From positions 248,407,721 through 248,471,720 of the forward strand of contig CM019067.1 of the NCBI GenBank assembly GCA_009667805.1: DNA of 64,000 bases. The letters run 5' to 3'. Shown in pieces: positions 10,963 to 22,689 of this stretch. This DNA comes from Leptobrachium leishanense. Lineage: Eukaryota > Chordata > Amphibia > Anura > Megophryidae. A program made the position numbers and the translations under genes. The number at the start of each line of letters is the position of its first letter. Position 1 is the first letter of the stretch. The notes below the pieces were generated by a model. The model was not told the DNA's origin. It made no database searches and was given only the letters and a program-made list of their open reading frames with translations.

Positions 10963-13900
10963 GATCTCTTTATGCCTCTTTCGTAAACAACGAAAAAAAA
11001 AAGTCCAGGATCCTGGTACCAATATCATTGACCTGGGACAAGGTTCACATTAAGACTGAGGCCTTCTTAGATTCTGGGGCCTCAGGCAATTTTATGGATA
11101 AACAGTTTGCTGCTAAATGTCTCATACCTCTGGTCCTCAAGGACAGACCTCTTATGGTGGAAGCTATAGATGGTAACCCTCTATCCTGCCCCCATATCAC
11201 CCACGACACTGTTTCTGTATGTATGAAAACAGGAGTATTGCACCACGAATACATATGTTTCCAAATCATTGAGTCCCCTTCTTGTCCTGTCGTGCTTGGG
11301 TTTCCGTGGTTGGCAGAACACAACCCGGTTATTGATTGGGTCCAAAGAGACATAAAATACTGGAGTCCTCGTTGTCAATCGCACTGTCTGGGCAGGGTCA
11401 ACGTAATCGCTAGCCTCAACGTTGCCACAGCCCCTCCCTTGTCTACAGAGGTGCCTGAACAATATTTGGGATTGAAAGAGGTCTTCTCTAAGTCCAGGAC
11501 TGAGGTCCTACCGCCGCACCGCCCGTACGACTGTGCTATAAATTTACTCCCTGGTACTATGCCTCCTAGGGGACATGTATACCCCTTGTCCCAAAAAGAA
11601 AATGACGTTATGGAGGAGTACATAAGGGAGAACCTGGAACGAGGTTTCATCAGACGGTCCTCTTCTCCAGCAGGGGCAGGTTTCTTTTTTGTATCGAAAA
11701 AAGAGGGAGACCTGCGGCCTTGTATAGATTATAGAGGTTTGAACAGGATTACCATAAGGAACGCCTATCCCATACCACTTATCACAGAACTGTTCGATCG
11801 CCTAAAGGGGGCCAATATTTATACTAAACTTGATTTACGCGGGGCTTACAACCTCGTAAGGGTTAAAGAGGGACACGAATGGAAAACGGCTTTTAATACT
11901 AGAAGTGGGCATTATGAGTACCTGGTGATGCCTTTTGGCCTATGCAATGCGCCGGCTGTTTTTCAAGACCTCATTAATGATACCTTACGAGAATTCCTGC
12001 AAGTATTTGTCATAGTATATCTTGATGACATCCTGATATACTCGCCTGATATCATAACCCATCATGTCCACGTGAAAATAGTACTGAAAAAATTGTTGGA
12101 GGCTGGATTGTATTGTAAATTAGAGAAATGTTTATTTGACATAAGGACAGTACATTTCCTTGGCTACATAATAACACCGGAGGGGTTCCAGATGGACCCT
12201 AAGAAACTTACAGCAATCCTAGACTGGCCTCTACCCCAAGGACTTAAAGCCATCCAAAGGTTTCTAGGATTCACAAATTATTATAGGAGGTTCATTAAAG
12301 AGTTTTCGGTTTTGGTATCTCCCCTCACGGCCATGACTAGGAAAGGGTGGGTAATCAGAAATGGACACCCCAAGCCAGTCAAGCCTTTGAAGCACTCAAA
12401 CAAGCGTTTACTACGGCCCCGGTACTCAGACATCCGGATCCGGCTCTGCCGTTCCAAGTGGAAGTTGATGCCTCCGAGATAGGTCTTGGTGCAGTCTTGT
12501 CCCAGAGGGAGGCACCCGACAAACCATTGCATCCATGCGGCTTCTATTCCCGGAAACTCTCCCCGGCAGAGAGGAACTATGACATAGGAAACAGAGAGTT
12601 GTTAGCAGTCATATCAGCCTTGGCAGAATGGAGATACCTACTGGAAGGGTCTAGTGACCCCATCCTTATCATAACCGATCATAAAAATCTCACATACATT
12701 GGAGATGCTAAACGGTTAAATTCCCGACAAGCAAGATGGTCGTTGTTTCTTTCAAGCTTTAATTACGTACTGACCTATAGACCTGGGTCCAGAAATGTTA
12801 AGGCAGATGCTTTATCTAGACAACATGAGTCCTACGAATTTAACGTCCAAGATCAGCATCCCATTGTACCCCAAGAAAGGATTATAGCCTCTACCACAAT
12901 CAATGTCTCGTCTCCCTTGTTGCAAAGGTTACAAACCGTGCAGGGCACGGCTCCTGAAGGGAAACCTCCCGCGAAACTCTTTGTACCTGAATGTGAAAGA
13001 GAAGAAATATTAAACCTTTACCATGATAATAAAACGTCCGGGCATATGGGAATCACCAAAACGGTGTCCAGTATTAATAAAATCTTTTGGTGGCCCACGT
13101 TGCGCCGAGATGTTCAGGATTACATAGCTGTGTGCGAGGTTTGCGCAAGACATAAAAATCCCAAGACAGCACCCATTGGTTTGCTCCAACCTCTGCCTAT
13201 CCCAGAACGACCATGGTCGCACCTAGCTATGGACTTCATAGTGGAGTTACCCGATTCTAGAGGGAACACAGTTATACTTACGATCATCGATCGGTTCTCC
13301 AAGATGGGTCACTATGTTCCTCTTCGTAAGCTACCGTCGGCAGCCGAACTGGTGCCCATATTCATTAACCACGTGGTCCGCATACATGGTATTCCTCTTG
13401 GGATTGTCTCCGATAGGGGTACCCAATTCGTCTCCAGGTTTTGGAAAGGGTTTTGTAAGAATGTGGGGATAGACTTGTCTTTCTCTTCGGCCTATCACCC
13501 CCAGACCAACGGAGCAGCAGAACGTGCAAATCAGAATGTAGAAAAGTATCTCAGGTGCTTTATCTCAGAACAGCAAGATAACTGGTCAGACCTGCTACCA
13601 TGGGCTGAGTATGCTTTGAACAGCGCGGTGAGCGAATCCACAGGACATTCCCCTTTCTTCACCGTTTATGGTTTCGACCCTCCTATGTTACCGACTACAT
13701 TTTCGGATACCACGATACCTGCTTTGGATGACCATTTGGCGTCCTTGAAGGACACCTGGGGGAAAGTCAAGGAGGCACTCAAGAAAAGTAGTGCCATCCA
13801 GAAAATCAAGGCTGACAGACACAGGAGGCAGGCCCCCGTATATCAGGTTGGGGACAGGGTATGGCTTTCCTCGCGGAATATTAAGCTCCTAGTGCCTTCC

Positions 13901-14401
13901 ATGAAGTTGGCACCTAGATTCATAGGCCCTTACAAGGTTTTACGACGACTCAACCCCGTCTCCTATGCTTTGGCATTACCTCCCCATATCCGGATACACA
14001 ACGTGTTCCACGTGAGCCTCTTAAAACCTCTCTTATGTAATCGGTACACCAGGGCCCGTATCCCACCTCCTCCTATCTCAGTGGAGGGTGAGGAAGAGTT
14101 TGAAGTCCGGGCCATTTTGGACGCCAGGGTCTCAAGGGGCACTTTGCAGTATCTGGTCGACTGGGTGGGCTACGGGCCGGAGGATCGTTCTTGGCTCCCG
14201 GCTGCTGAGGTCCATGCGCCTCGGTTGGTGAAGGCCTTCTACGTGGCTCATCCCCGCGCTCCTGGGGGTCGTCCAGTGGCCGCCCGTAGAGGGGGGGTTC
14301 TGTCACGGTGGCCCCCGCGCCCCCCCGGCGCCTGGCAGCAGCTTCCTCGCTGCTCGCTGGCCAGGCGCCGAGTGATATTGCGGACGCTTCCGCACACGTG
14401 A
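10956..14401 (+). pseudogene. pol: gypsy pol (protease, RT, RNase H, integrase, chromodomain), frameshifted
   Basis: This encodes the enzymes for reverse transcription and integration. Visible motifs in order are: aspartic protease LDSGAS (about 11067); reverse transcriptase with YLDD at 12018-12029; RNase H starting VEVDASEIGLG (about 12460); integrase zinc finger with HMGITKT and CEVC (about 13040-13145); the D, D and E of the integrase core in MDFIVEL, SDRGTQF and GAAERANQ (about 13229, 13410, 13518); and a C-terminal chromodomain with YLVDWVGYGPEDRSWLP (about 14145-14205). Near 12345 the frame changes by one base between RT and RNase H. The last frame runs past the polypurine stretch into the 3' LTR and stops at 14401. 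Length and order match chromodomain gypsy elements of fish and amphibians. Confidence 0.93.
14286..14300 (+). other. polypurine tract of the gypsy element
   Basis: GTAGAGGGGGGGTTC lies immediately before the 3' LTR, where plus-strand DNA synthesis is primed in LTR retroelements. Confidence 0.8.
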
Positions 14402-15174
14402 GACGCCGGGGGCGGGGCCTGGCGGCGAGACGCGGACCCGCCGGGTTTAAAGCCCAGACTCACAGAGACGCCGGTGCCCTGACGTGGTAGTTACTTCCCG
14501 CAGAGCTCTTGAATATATTTTGGCTATTATCGATTCTGTGTATGACCCTTGGCATTGGCAAACTACGATTCTGTGTATGACCCTTGGCATTGGCAAACTA
14601 CGATTCTGTGTATGACCCTTGGCATTGGCAAACTACGATTCTGTGTATGACCCTTGGCATTGGCAAACTACGATTCTGTGTATGACCCCTGGCATTGGCA
14701 AACTAACGATTCTGTGTATGACCCCTGGCATTGGCAAATTAACGATTCTGTGCATGACCCCTGGCATTGGCAAACTAACGATTCTGTGTATGACCCCTGG
14801 CATTTGCGAACGAACCACTCTGTGTATGATCCTTGGTATTGGCAAACGAACCACTCTGTGTATGATCCTTGGCATTGGCGAACGAACCACTCTGTGTATG
14901 ACCCTTGGCATTGGCGAACGAACCATTCTGTGCGTAACCCCTGGTATTGGCATTAACTCTTCTAATTCTGGTATTGAGGTCAGTCTGTGTGGCACCCTAA
15001 GCACACATCAGACTACCCCTTGTGTTGTTAGGGTCTTGGGAAGAGCTAATTGTTCTAAGGTCTTGTGTATCATCCTATGTCTGTCTAGTCGTGCCGACCA
15101 CTCTAAGGATCGGAAGGGTAGAGAGAGTCCTGCGTATAGGGACCACCACTCTAGTATCAGGGGGATCCGTGACA
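14301..15174 (+). repeat. 3' LTR of the gypsy element
   Basis: 874 bp, almost the same as the 5' LTR and with the same number (about 12) of minisatellite units at about 14528-14955. Differences from the 5' copy are mainly single-base length differences plus a few substitutions, which suggests a young insertion. CAGGT follows directly at 15175. Confidence 0.95.
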
Positions 15175-15179
15175 CAGGT

Positions 15180-15990
15180 TCACCCTTGTGGCAATATCCG
15201 AGAAAGGGGTGGAGGACTCCATAGTCATTTTTTAATACTTTATTTGATCAAGGTCTCTTTTTATAAATACATATCACACAGTGTACATTTTATATTATAA
15301 AAGCTACCTCCCAAAAAATCCCAACTCATTGGTCTTAAAGATCAATGCTATGTCTCATTCCTTGATGAGCTATTGCAGACTGTACTTGGCTCCAGCTCCA
15401 GGTGTCACCATGTTTGTCCTCCATTGGAGAAGTCACAAAAGGGCTGTTGGGCAATGCTATGTGATTGGTCCTCAGTGGTGATGCCGGCACACTTACTCCT
15501 CAGTCAGCACGCCAGCATGCAATCAGCTGCACAGAGTGAGTGAAGCGCCATCCTGTAGGTGTAGGACATCTCTTCTGCTCAGCTGCCACTCACGTCGGCT
15601 CATAGGTAGTGAGCGACAGTAAAAGATCGATTGGGAATAACTACTTTTTTTCCCATGTACGTGTTAGCAAAAGAAATGCTAATTTATGTATATACAGTGA
15701 TTCCTTGTCAAATTAGTCCATGTTGGCCATGACAGGTGCACTTTACATTTGTCGCTGTGTCAGTTTTACTTTCCCACTTTATGTTTGTGCTGCAGAAACT
15801 GTTGGCGCCAAACGAATGATGACAGGAAAATGAATTCCTCTTTCAGAAAGGAGTCATATTGTGTCATTTTATGACTTAGGATGCTTAGGTTGACACCAGT
15901 CATGTTCAAAGCTTGTGATCTTAACTGAGATCCTTAAAGACTGTCGAGAGACCTTCTGAACGGGGCTTTAATAATCAGCTATACCCCAGG
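15180..15990. other. no gene recognised
   Basis: Sequence downstream of the gypsy element with no coding signal. It has no clear repeat ends. Confidence 0.4.
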
Positions 15991-16344
15991 ATGTATTATA
16001 TTATAAATTATCAGTTAGAGTACAACCCGATCTTTAACCAGTATCTAATTAAAAAAGGAGCTGATATATTTCTTTGTTTATTTTGCAAGTCGGAATGTGC
16101 ATGTGATGTATGTGCCCAATATTATCCAATGGATCCTGAAAAAAGGATCTGCAAATATTTAATTAATTTTCCTCAACAATACTACTATACAATAAGATTA
16201 CAACCTCTGGCATATGAAGAAATAACAGGTTACTGGTGGTTAACATTGCCACCTCATATGCCCCATGATGCTTCTCCTGCCTTAAAGACTCTTAACTCGA
16301 TTTTGGAGATGAAGATGTTATCTCGATTGAAAAGCACGCATTAG
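15991..16344 (+). CDS. hypothetical 117-residue Cys-rich protein or exon remnant
   Basis: An open frame of 117 codons starts at ATG 15991 and stops at 16342-16344. It is not made of a simple repeat, and its composition is protein-like: a cysteine cluster CLFCKSECACDVC at about residues 29-41, then aromatic-rich sequence (QQYYYTIRLQPLAYEEITGY, WWLTLPPHMPHD). The cysteine spacing (C-X2-C-X3-C-X1-C-X2-C) could bind a metal. I do not recognise the family. It could be a fragment of a viral or transposon gene, a host exon, or chance; the AT-rich surroundings give no promoter or splice context. Confidence 0.3.
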   Translation: MYYIINYQLEYNPIFNQYLIKKGADIFLCLFCKSECACDVCAQYYPMDPEKRICKYLINFPQQYYYTIRLQPLAYEEITGYWWLTLPPHMPHDASPALKTLNSILEMKMLSRLKSTH

Positions 16345-16599
16345 CATATCAAAACCCAATTTTCACACCTTTTTAAAGACAGATTAGAGTGCCCTCTGTG
16401 GAAAAACAAATTTCACTGTCTTCTCTATCTCCAGACACAATGCAGAGAGATCAAACAGGCTGCATGTAGCAGCCCCAAACCTCACTGTAACAAAAAGTTC
16501 AAACACATTACTTTTGCAGTGCAACAGTCAAGGAGAAGGCAGAATACAGGGAGAGATTAGGGGTCACTCACTGCTGTGCCGTATAAGTATATAAATATA

Positions 16600-17400
16600 T
16601 ATATATATTATGCAATTCGTTTCGTTGCAAATTGATTTCGTCCGAAATTGACCATTTTCAGAAGCATTTCCGAAACGAAATATTGGCCGCCCGAAATTAC
16701 AAAAGCCTGAATCAAAGTTTCAGCACAAACAAAATCATTTTGTTATGGGACCTAAACAAAATAAAACGGAATGCAAATGATACGAAATGCTGAAAAAACG
16801 GAACAAAACGATCAAAAACTAAATAAATTTCCTAACGAAATGAAGTGAAACGTAAAAAACTGAAACAAATGATCTGATGAAAAAAAATAACAAAATGATC
16901 TAAAATGAAAAAAATAACGGAACAGGTCACTTTTTAATTAATGCAGATGCTAGGCTTTTTTCCACCATAGTTTTCAATGTTAAAAAAAATCCCTGTTTTA
17001 ATAATTTTCAATTGCAGCAAACAGCCATTTTTTAAAATTTTATTTTTTAGGACTTTTTGTCATTTTTCAGGATTTTTTGGGTGAAAGTTTAGATTTCCTG
17101 ACTTATTTTAAATTTAATAATGAATTCTGTTTTTCTTTGCTGAACGCATGCAGCTGAATTATTTTCTTACAGTTTGTGTGCGTTCAGCAGTAAAAAAAAT
17201 GGATTTTTGGTTTGCTGCAATTGAAAATTATAAATGGTTTAAGAAATATTTAATAAAAACGGGGATTTTTTTAACATTGAAAACTATGGTGGAAAATTCA
17301 AATTGATATCAACTAACGAATTGATCTTAACTTACAATACAAGTAATGGTCAGCAAACGACTTTATGAAACAAATTAATTTAGTTTCACTGTTTAATTTG
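16600..17400. mobile_element. AT-rich fold-back (palindromic) repeat
   Basis: TTTTTTCCACCATAGTTTTC followed by AATGTTAAAAAAAATCCC at about 16957-16996 is mirrored at about 17256-17300 (GGGGATTTTTTTAACATTGA then AAACTATGGTGGAAAA). The inner TTTTCAATTGCAGCAAA near 17007 pairs with TTTGCTGCAATTGAAAA near 17210. The arms are roughly 80-90 bp with a loop of about 170 bp. Around it are many short motifs of the type CGAAA/TTTCG. This is consistent with a fold-back MITE; no transposase. Confidence 0.6.
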
Positions 17401-17463
17401 ACTCAAATACTAAATCTGTGACACAGCTTAATATTTAACCCTAACTTGTCTTTTAACAGCAAA

Positions 17464-17639
17464 ATTTGATTAATTGGGATTTTATTTAGTGATCCGAAAT
17501 CAGCTATCGAATTGATATATCAATTTGAATTGATATGAAATTTCGAATCGATACAAAACTAATCAAAATTAGCAACGAAATTCTGAAAGCGAAATAATTT
17601 TAAAACGAAAAGAAACAAAATTTTTTATTAGCCTTGCAC

Positions 17640-17684
<45 letters not shown>

Positions 17685-18075
17685 AAGCAAAGAGGTAATG
17701 CACTCACGGTTCACCCTTGTTGGATTTCTCTCCAATACCCGGTGCTCAGCGATGAGCCTCTGATAGATATACACAGCAAAATACGCCAGCACTCCAGGAT
17801 TTTCCAAAAATAGTTGATTTATTGTATAATTTCTCCATAAAATCGACGTTTCGGCTCCTAATACGGAGCCTTCATCAGGACAAATGAATTTGATTAATTG
17901 GGATTTTATTTAGTGATCCGAAATCAGCTATCGAATTGATATATCAATTTGGATTGATATGAAATTTCGAATCCATACAAAACTAATCAAAATTAGCAAC
18001 GAAATTCCGAAAGCGAAATAATTTTTAAACGAAAAGAGACAAAAAAATTTATTAGCCGTGCACATTATATATATA
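17464..18075. repeat. direct duplication of about 187 bp flanking a 240-bp insert
   Basis: The block TTGATTAATTGGGATTTTAT...GCACATTATATATAT at about 17467-17655 recurs at about 17891-18075 with only a few substitutions, an offset of about 424 bp. Between them lies a (TA)n run and then a segment (about 17690-17885) containing CGACGTTTCGGCTCCTAATA and GAGCCTTCATCAGG, motifs I associate with a common amphibian interspersed repeat of uncertain class. Confidence 0.75.
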
Positions 18076-18721
18076 TATATATTATATATATATATATAAT
18101 TTCAGGGGATTAGTGACTGAAAATCCCTGTACAGTACAGAAATAAGGTGTTACTGTAATTTACATATATATGCATTATGCCACATACAGATAATATTTTC
18201 ATATCGTGTTGGTATATTTTGGAAGTTGCATTGCTAATATACTCATTGTGATCACTACACATCCCTATAAGCAGGAGATCTGACCATTTTTATTATTTAT
18301 CTTTATCACAGTTACAGTATTTGACACAAAGGCTATTTCTGTCTGTTTGCTGATACTTCAGACCCCGTGTGATCTTGTGTAAGATAAAGGACACCATCTA
18401 GAGTTCAGAGTCTCCATTCAAACAATACTTCCGAATGCATGAAAAATTAAAAGAAAATTTACGTTATTTAAATTTTTTAACTATCTCAGAACAATCTTTG
18501 TGCAAAATTTCTGTTACCCCATATTTAATTGTTAGCTTTGCATCCCGTGTTTCAAATAAATGTTATCATAAAAAACATTTCAACAAAAATCACTTGGTAG
18601 TGAAGGGGCAAAGCATCCTGGGACATATAGTTTAGTCATCATGTCTCTAGCATACTGATGATACCAAAAATAGGCTAATATTATACACATGTTTAAGTGT
18701 TCTGCATAGCTTAAAACACAT

Positions 18722-19446
18722 AGGGCCAGATTATGAATTTAACGCTAAAATGGGGATGCTAACGGGAAAAACCTGCACCCATAGCGTCCCCATTTTAGTG
18801 CTAGAATCTGGGGAGGGAGCTATTTCAGCACCTTGCCCTGGATTGAAGCACGCCTCTCAATGATACTCATGGGCCGCTGCGAGTTTCACCTCCTGGAGTC
18901 CATAGGACTCCATAGGACTCCATGGAAGGTTGTACTGCCAGGCCGCAAGCCCTATGCGATCTCACTCTCGCGAGATTGCGGAGTGATCACGGAGGGAGAC
19001 TGGGGACTGTATGTCCCCATCTCACACTGCTCACGGCCAGGAGAAACGGCTGATTGGGCCACCGTTCTCACCGCAGGAAGAGAGGTGAGTATTGGATTTA
19101 TTAAGGGGGGGTTTAGAGGGTGCTAAATGGTTCTGCAAAAGCGGAATCAATTAGCACTAGCTTTTAGGAGTAGCTAAAATTTAGTTTAATCCATCGGTGC
19201 GGTAATTAGCGCTAAAACTTTGTAATACCTCACTTATCCTAACGCTAGTTACTCATTGCGCTCCTCTTGTTAAGTATAGGATGCGCATTGCGCAAAGTAC
19301 AGAAGGCTCGTGCAATCTAATGCAATTACTGGTGCGTTAAAGGATTTTTCGTGGGTTTAGTGTTTGGAATGTAATATGGGGGGGGGGGCATACGTTAAAG
19401 TCACTTATCCTAACGCTACAGTTAGCGTTTAGCATGTAATCTAGCC
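18722..19446. mobile_element. non-autonomous DNA transposon with TAACGCTA-rich ends
   Basis: The left end AGGGCCAGATTATGAATTTA followed by ACGCTAA is imperfectly mirrored by TTAGCGTTTAGCATGTAATC followed by TAGCC on the right. The inner part (about 19125-19330, e.g. CGCTAGTTACTCATTGCGCT) matches a second copy at about 48890-49215. No coding sequence. Confidence 0.55.
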
Positions 19447-19449
19447 ACT

Positions 19450-20000
19450 GGCGTGCACAGGCCATTACTTTAGGGTGTGCACACATGGAACATTTATTAA
19501 TTACCCAGGACATACTTGAAAAGGAGAGAAATCTCAATGTATCCTTCCTGGTAAAATACTTTATAAATAAATAAATAAAATAGATTCATTTTCAATTAAT
19601 TAATTTATTTATGTTTAGTAGATTTTGCACAAAATGTAAATTTTTTAGATATTTTTCATTAGAATTAACAAGCCTTTAATCAGAGATACAGTCAGTTTTT
19701 ATGTCATTTATTATGAACCAGATAACAGGTGAAATAGGACCTCTTCACCCAACATTAGGATGTGCCTGGGCACACCAGGCATAACCCCGCGCAGCCTATG
19801 AATCTAGCCCATAGCCGTTATTTTTAATTTATGTGAACAAAGAGCATTCCTTTACTTATGATACATGAACCCTTTGTTTAATTACACTTGACGTAAAATA
19901 TAGGTAATTGTGGAAACATAAGGTTAGATTCAAAGGCAGACTTTAATGCCTCTGGTATCTTAACTAGAGTTATTGGACAGTTTATGCCAGGTTAGGAATC
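19450..20000. other. no gene; possible retroposon tail
   Basis: CCTTCCTGGTAAAATACTTT followed by ATAAATAAATAAATAAAA at about 19543-19578 looks like the 3' end of a LINE or SINE retroposon. Nothing else recognised. Confidence 0.35.
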
Positions 20001-20001
20001 C

Positions 20002-21120
20002 TCCCCTTGCAGCAGCAATCGGCCAGGATTCCGGTCGATCACGGTGGCCCCCCGGTGTGGGCTGACATCCTCGATGTCAGCCCAGCCTCCGGGACCCCGG
20101 CATGCGCGATGACATCTATTTCAGGCACCCCCCGCCATTGCAGTGAAGGTGCCTGAAGGGGAGGGGGGGAGGTCCTTCGGACCTCTCCCCCTCCCCGTCC
20201 GTGCGGGCCATCGGCTGAAGACAGGTACCGCTTGGAAGGGCACAGCCTGCCCTTCCAAGTGGAGGCTGTCTTTAACCCCTAAAGGGCTGGATTACTATAT
20301 GGCGATAACATGCGCCGTATCGCGGTCCCCTCCCCGGAGCTGGCCGACATCTTGGATGTCAGCCAAGCTTCCGGGATATCCCCCTAACGACTGGCGTCAT
20401 CGTGCATAGCGCGATGGCGCCAGTTTCACAATTAACCCCTTGCTGCCACCTATGGTGGAGATAGGGGGTTCCAATGAACCCCCTATCTCCCGATCCGTGA
20501 CAGCTAGGGGTTAATGTTCGATATCACTGGAACGACCAGAGCGTGGCCTTTCCAATAATACCAAACATGTAATCTGTAAAAAAAAATATTAAAAAAAAAA
20601 ATAAAAAATAATAATAAAACATTTTAAAAAAATTAAAAAATCTTTTTGTTTTTTTGAGTTTTATTAGTGCAGCAATATTGTTCCCATTTCAATTATAATG
20701 TGAACAATGATGCTGCACTAACAACTTTTTCTATGGGGGCGCTTGCTAAAAAACATGTAATTTTCCCCAAAAAAAGTAACGATTCCCCGTTTCAAATTTT
20801 TTTAACAAGCGCAACCCATAGAAAATATAACCGCGAATGCTCGCATGTTAAAATGTGAAAAAAACACTTTACACTGTGTAAATTATTGAAAATTCAAATT
20901 TTATTGCATTTTTTGTTATAATATACAGACAGGACATAACGTATACATATAATAATGATATATTATGAATCTGCCGAGTCTGCCGGAAAGAACGATATAT
21001 AATATGTCTGGGTCATATACTAAAATAAGGCTTCAAACCGCGGTTAAACATGATGAGCGAAACCGGTAAAAATGAGCTCAGCACAGAGGCGTGAAAATGC
21101 CTCAGCAGCGAAAGGGATAA
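20002..21120 (+). mobile_element. TTAA-family multi-hairpin MITE, copy A (5'-truncated)
   Basis: Same family and orientation as the complete copy at 43424-44647 but missing its first ~85 bp. It ends AGCAGCGAAAGGGATAA at 21120, with the terminal TTAA altered to ATAA. It carries the family palindromes: GCTGACATCCTCGATGTCAG, GGCCGACATCTTGGATGTCA and GGCGTCATCGTGCATAGCGC. No transposase. Confidence 0.8.
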
Positions 21121-21129
21121 ATAAATACA

Positions 21130-21915
21130 TTGATGGATTTGTGATAACTGTTGGTATGTCTAGATCAGTTGTCTCAAACTCTGGCTCTTTAGATGTTGAT
21201 ACCCACAATTCCCAGAATTCTCAGAATGCACAAATGGGTAGAAGTGGAGAGATTTGTGAGGGTCCTGAGAACAAGCAACAGCACTAGTGGTCTGCACTAT
21301 GGTTGGGCCCGCTCAGGTCTCACAAGGTTTTAGCTTACTTGTGCCATTATAGCTACAACTGCTCCATATGCAAATCATACTGCAATCACCCATAAAGTGT
21401 AGCCAGTAATGCTTGTCAAGGAAGTCACGAGAGGTGCAGCAACCCGACAATGTTTTTGGCCTTGGGTGTCCGCTAGGGTCTTACATCGTACAGCAGGCCA
21501 CCAAGCCGTTGCTTGTTCTCAGGACCCTCACAAACCTCTCTGCTTCTCACTTTAAGTCTACAGGGTAATTCAGATGTGTACCTCTTGCTCGATGTGCATA
21601 GAGTGGTGTCAGCTGTACCCTCCTGACGAGGCCTAACAAGGCTGAAACGATAGTCAGGGGTTGCTGCACCTCTTGTGCAGGGATGACTTCCTTGGCATTT
21701 CAGTACTGGCCACCCTTTCTGGGTGTAACAGTCTGATTTGCATATGGATCAGTTGTCCTTGTAAGACAATCAAGCTAAAATCTTGTGAGACCTGAGCGGG
21801 CCCCACCGTAGAGCAAACCATTAGTGCCGTTGCTCGTTCTCAGGACCCTCACAAACCTCTCTGTTTCTCACAAATGGGTAGAGATTCATGTAAGGGGAAT
21901 TTCCCAAAAATCTTG
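21130..21915. repeat. large inverted repeat (arms about 130 bp)
   Basis: The left arm at about 21245-21385 (GAGAGATTTGTGAGGGTCCT ... GGGCCCGCTCAGGTCTCACA ... CATATGCAAATC) is mirrored at about 21735-21869 (GATTTGCATATGG ... TGTGAGACCTGAGCGGGCCC ... AGGACCCTCACAAACCTCTC). A third, partial copy of the arm end lies at 21509-21555. The flank CTGGCTCTTTAGATGTTGAT...CCCACAATTCCCAGAATT resembles the common CTCCAGATGTTG hAT-type ends of vertebrate MITEs. Confidence 0.65.
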
Positions 21916-21972
21916 TGAGGCTAGAATCTGAGAACCCAGGTCTAGTTTGTTCCTCTTGGTAAATAATCACTA

Positions 21973-22470
21973 TAGGGCTTATTCGCTAACCCCCGAACTT
22001 TCCACCAAAGTGAACCTAATGGTGCATTTTACCATACATTGCAATTTCGGGGTAGTTCGTCTATTCGCAAAGCTGTCAATTCTTCAAATACTGGCGAATT
22101 GACAGTGAAATATGATGCAGTTCAGCGATCTTCGGCGGCAGCAAAATAGTCCCATTGAGCAGCAATATTACTTCTATTCCCAGAATGCCGAATTTCACTG
22201 CGGTGACGGCGAAATGCCCTGATTTTCAGTGATTCCTTTCGACAGGTTTATGCAGGTGAATCTCATAGGATTCAATGTAAAAAAGTAATATCATTTTAAA
22301 TTTAAAAAAAAAACATTTATTCATTTTCAGCAAAAAGCCTTTTTATTTTTTATTGCTTAGAAAATTGTTTCCCAATTTTTTTAAAAGGCTTTTTTTTTAC
22401 TCTATAGCAGAACTTTTTATTCCTTTTTAAAGGACCTTTTTATTATTTAGACACATTTTAATACATTTTT
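21973..22470 (+). mobile_element. fragment of the GGTTATTC Harbinger-like MITE family
   Basis: The block GACAGGTTTATGCAGGTGAA followed by TCTCATAGGATTCAATGT matches the complete copy at 28589-29434. The left end GGGCTTATTCGCTAA is a degraded version of the family terminus. Low-complexity T-rich sequence follows. Confidence 0.5.
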
Positions 22471-22479
22471 TATTGGTGC

Positions 22480-22684
22480 GCAAGGGCGGTGATGTCAGTG
22501 GGTGAGGGAGATCCCGCACGCAGGACTGACATCCAAGTTGCCAACAACTTGCAGGATTAGTCTGCGATTGGCGCCGAGGCCTTTGCTTTTTGCGTCTCAA
22601 GGGGCAGCTGCCATGGGCCCCACAACAATGACTGGGCCCAGAGCAACTGCCCCTCTTACCCTGCGATAAAGACAGCCCTGAATG
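22480..22684 (-). mobile_element. terminal fragment of a hAT element
   Basis: On the minus strand this begins CAGGGCTGTCTTTATCGCAG, then AGGGGCAGTTGCTCTGGGCC. It is a typical hAT terminus; the opposite end is not found. Confidence 0.45.
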
Positions 22685-22689
22685 TATGG

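Larger units (their letters stand above)
9098..15174 (+). mobile_element. full-length Ty3/gypsy chromodomain LTR retrotransposon
   Basis: Two LTRs (9098-9968 and 14301-15174), each beginning TGTCACGGTGGCC and ending GATCCGTGACA, enclose gag and pol. The 5-bp duplication CAGGT occurs at 9093-9097 and again at 15175-15179, which fixes both ends. Domain order is Gag with zinc knuckle, protease, reverse transcriptase, RNase H, integrase, chromodomain, which places it with the chromoviruses. A primer-binding site for a tRNA is not obvious after the 5' LTR. The coding frames are interrupted by three apparent single-base losses, so this copy is not intact as written. Confidence 0.95.
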
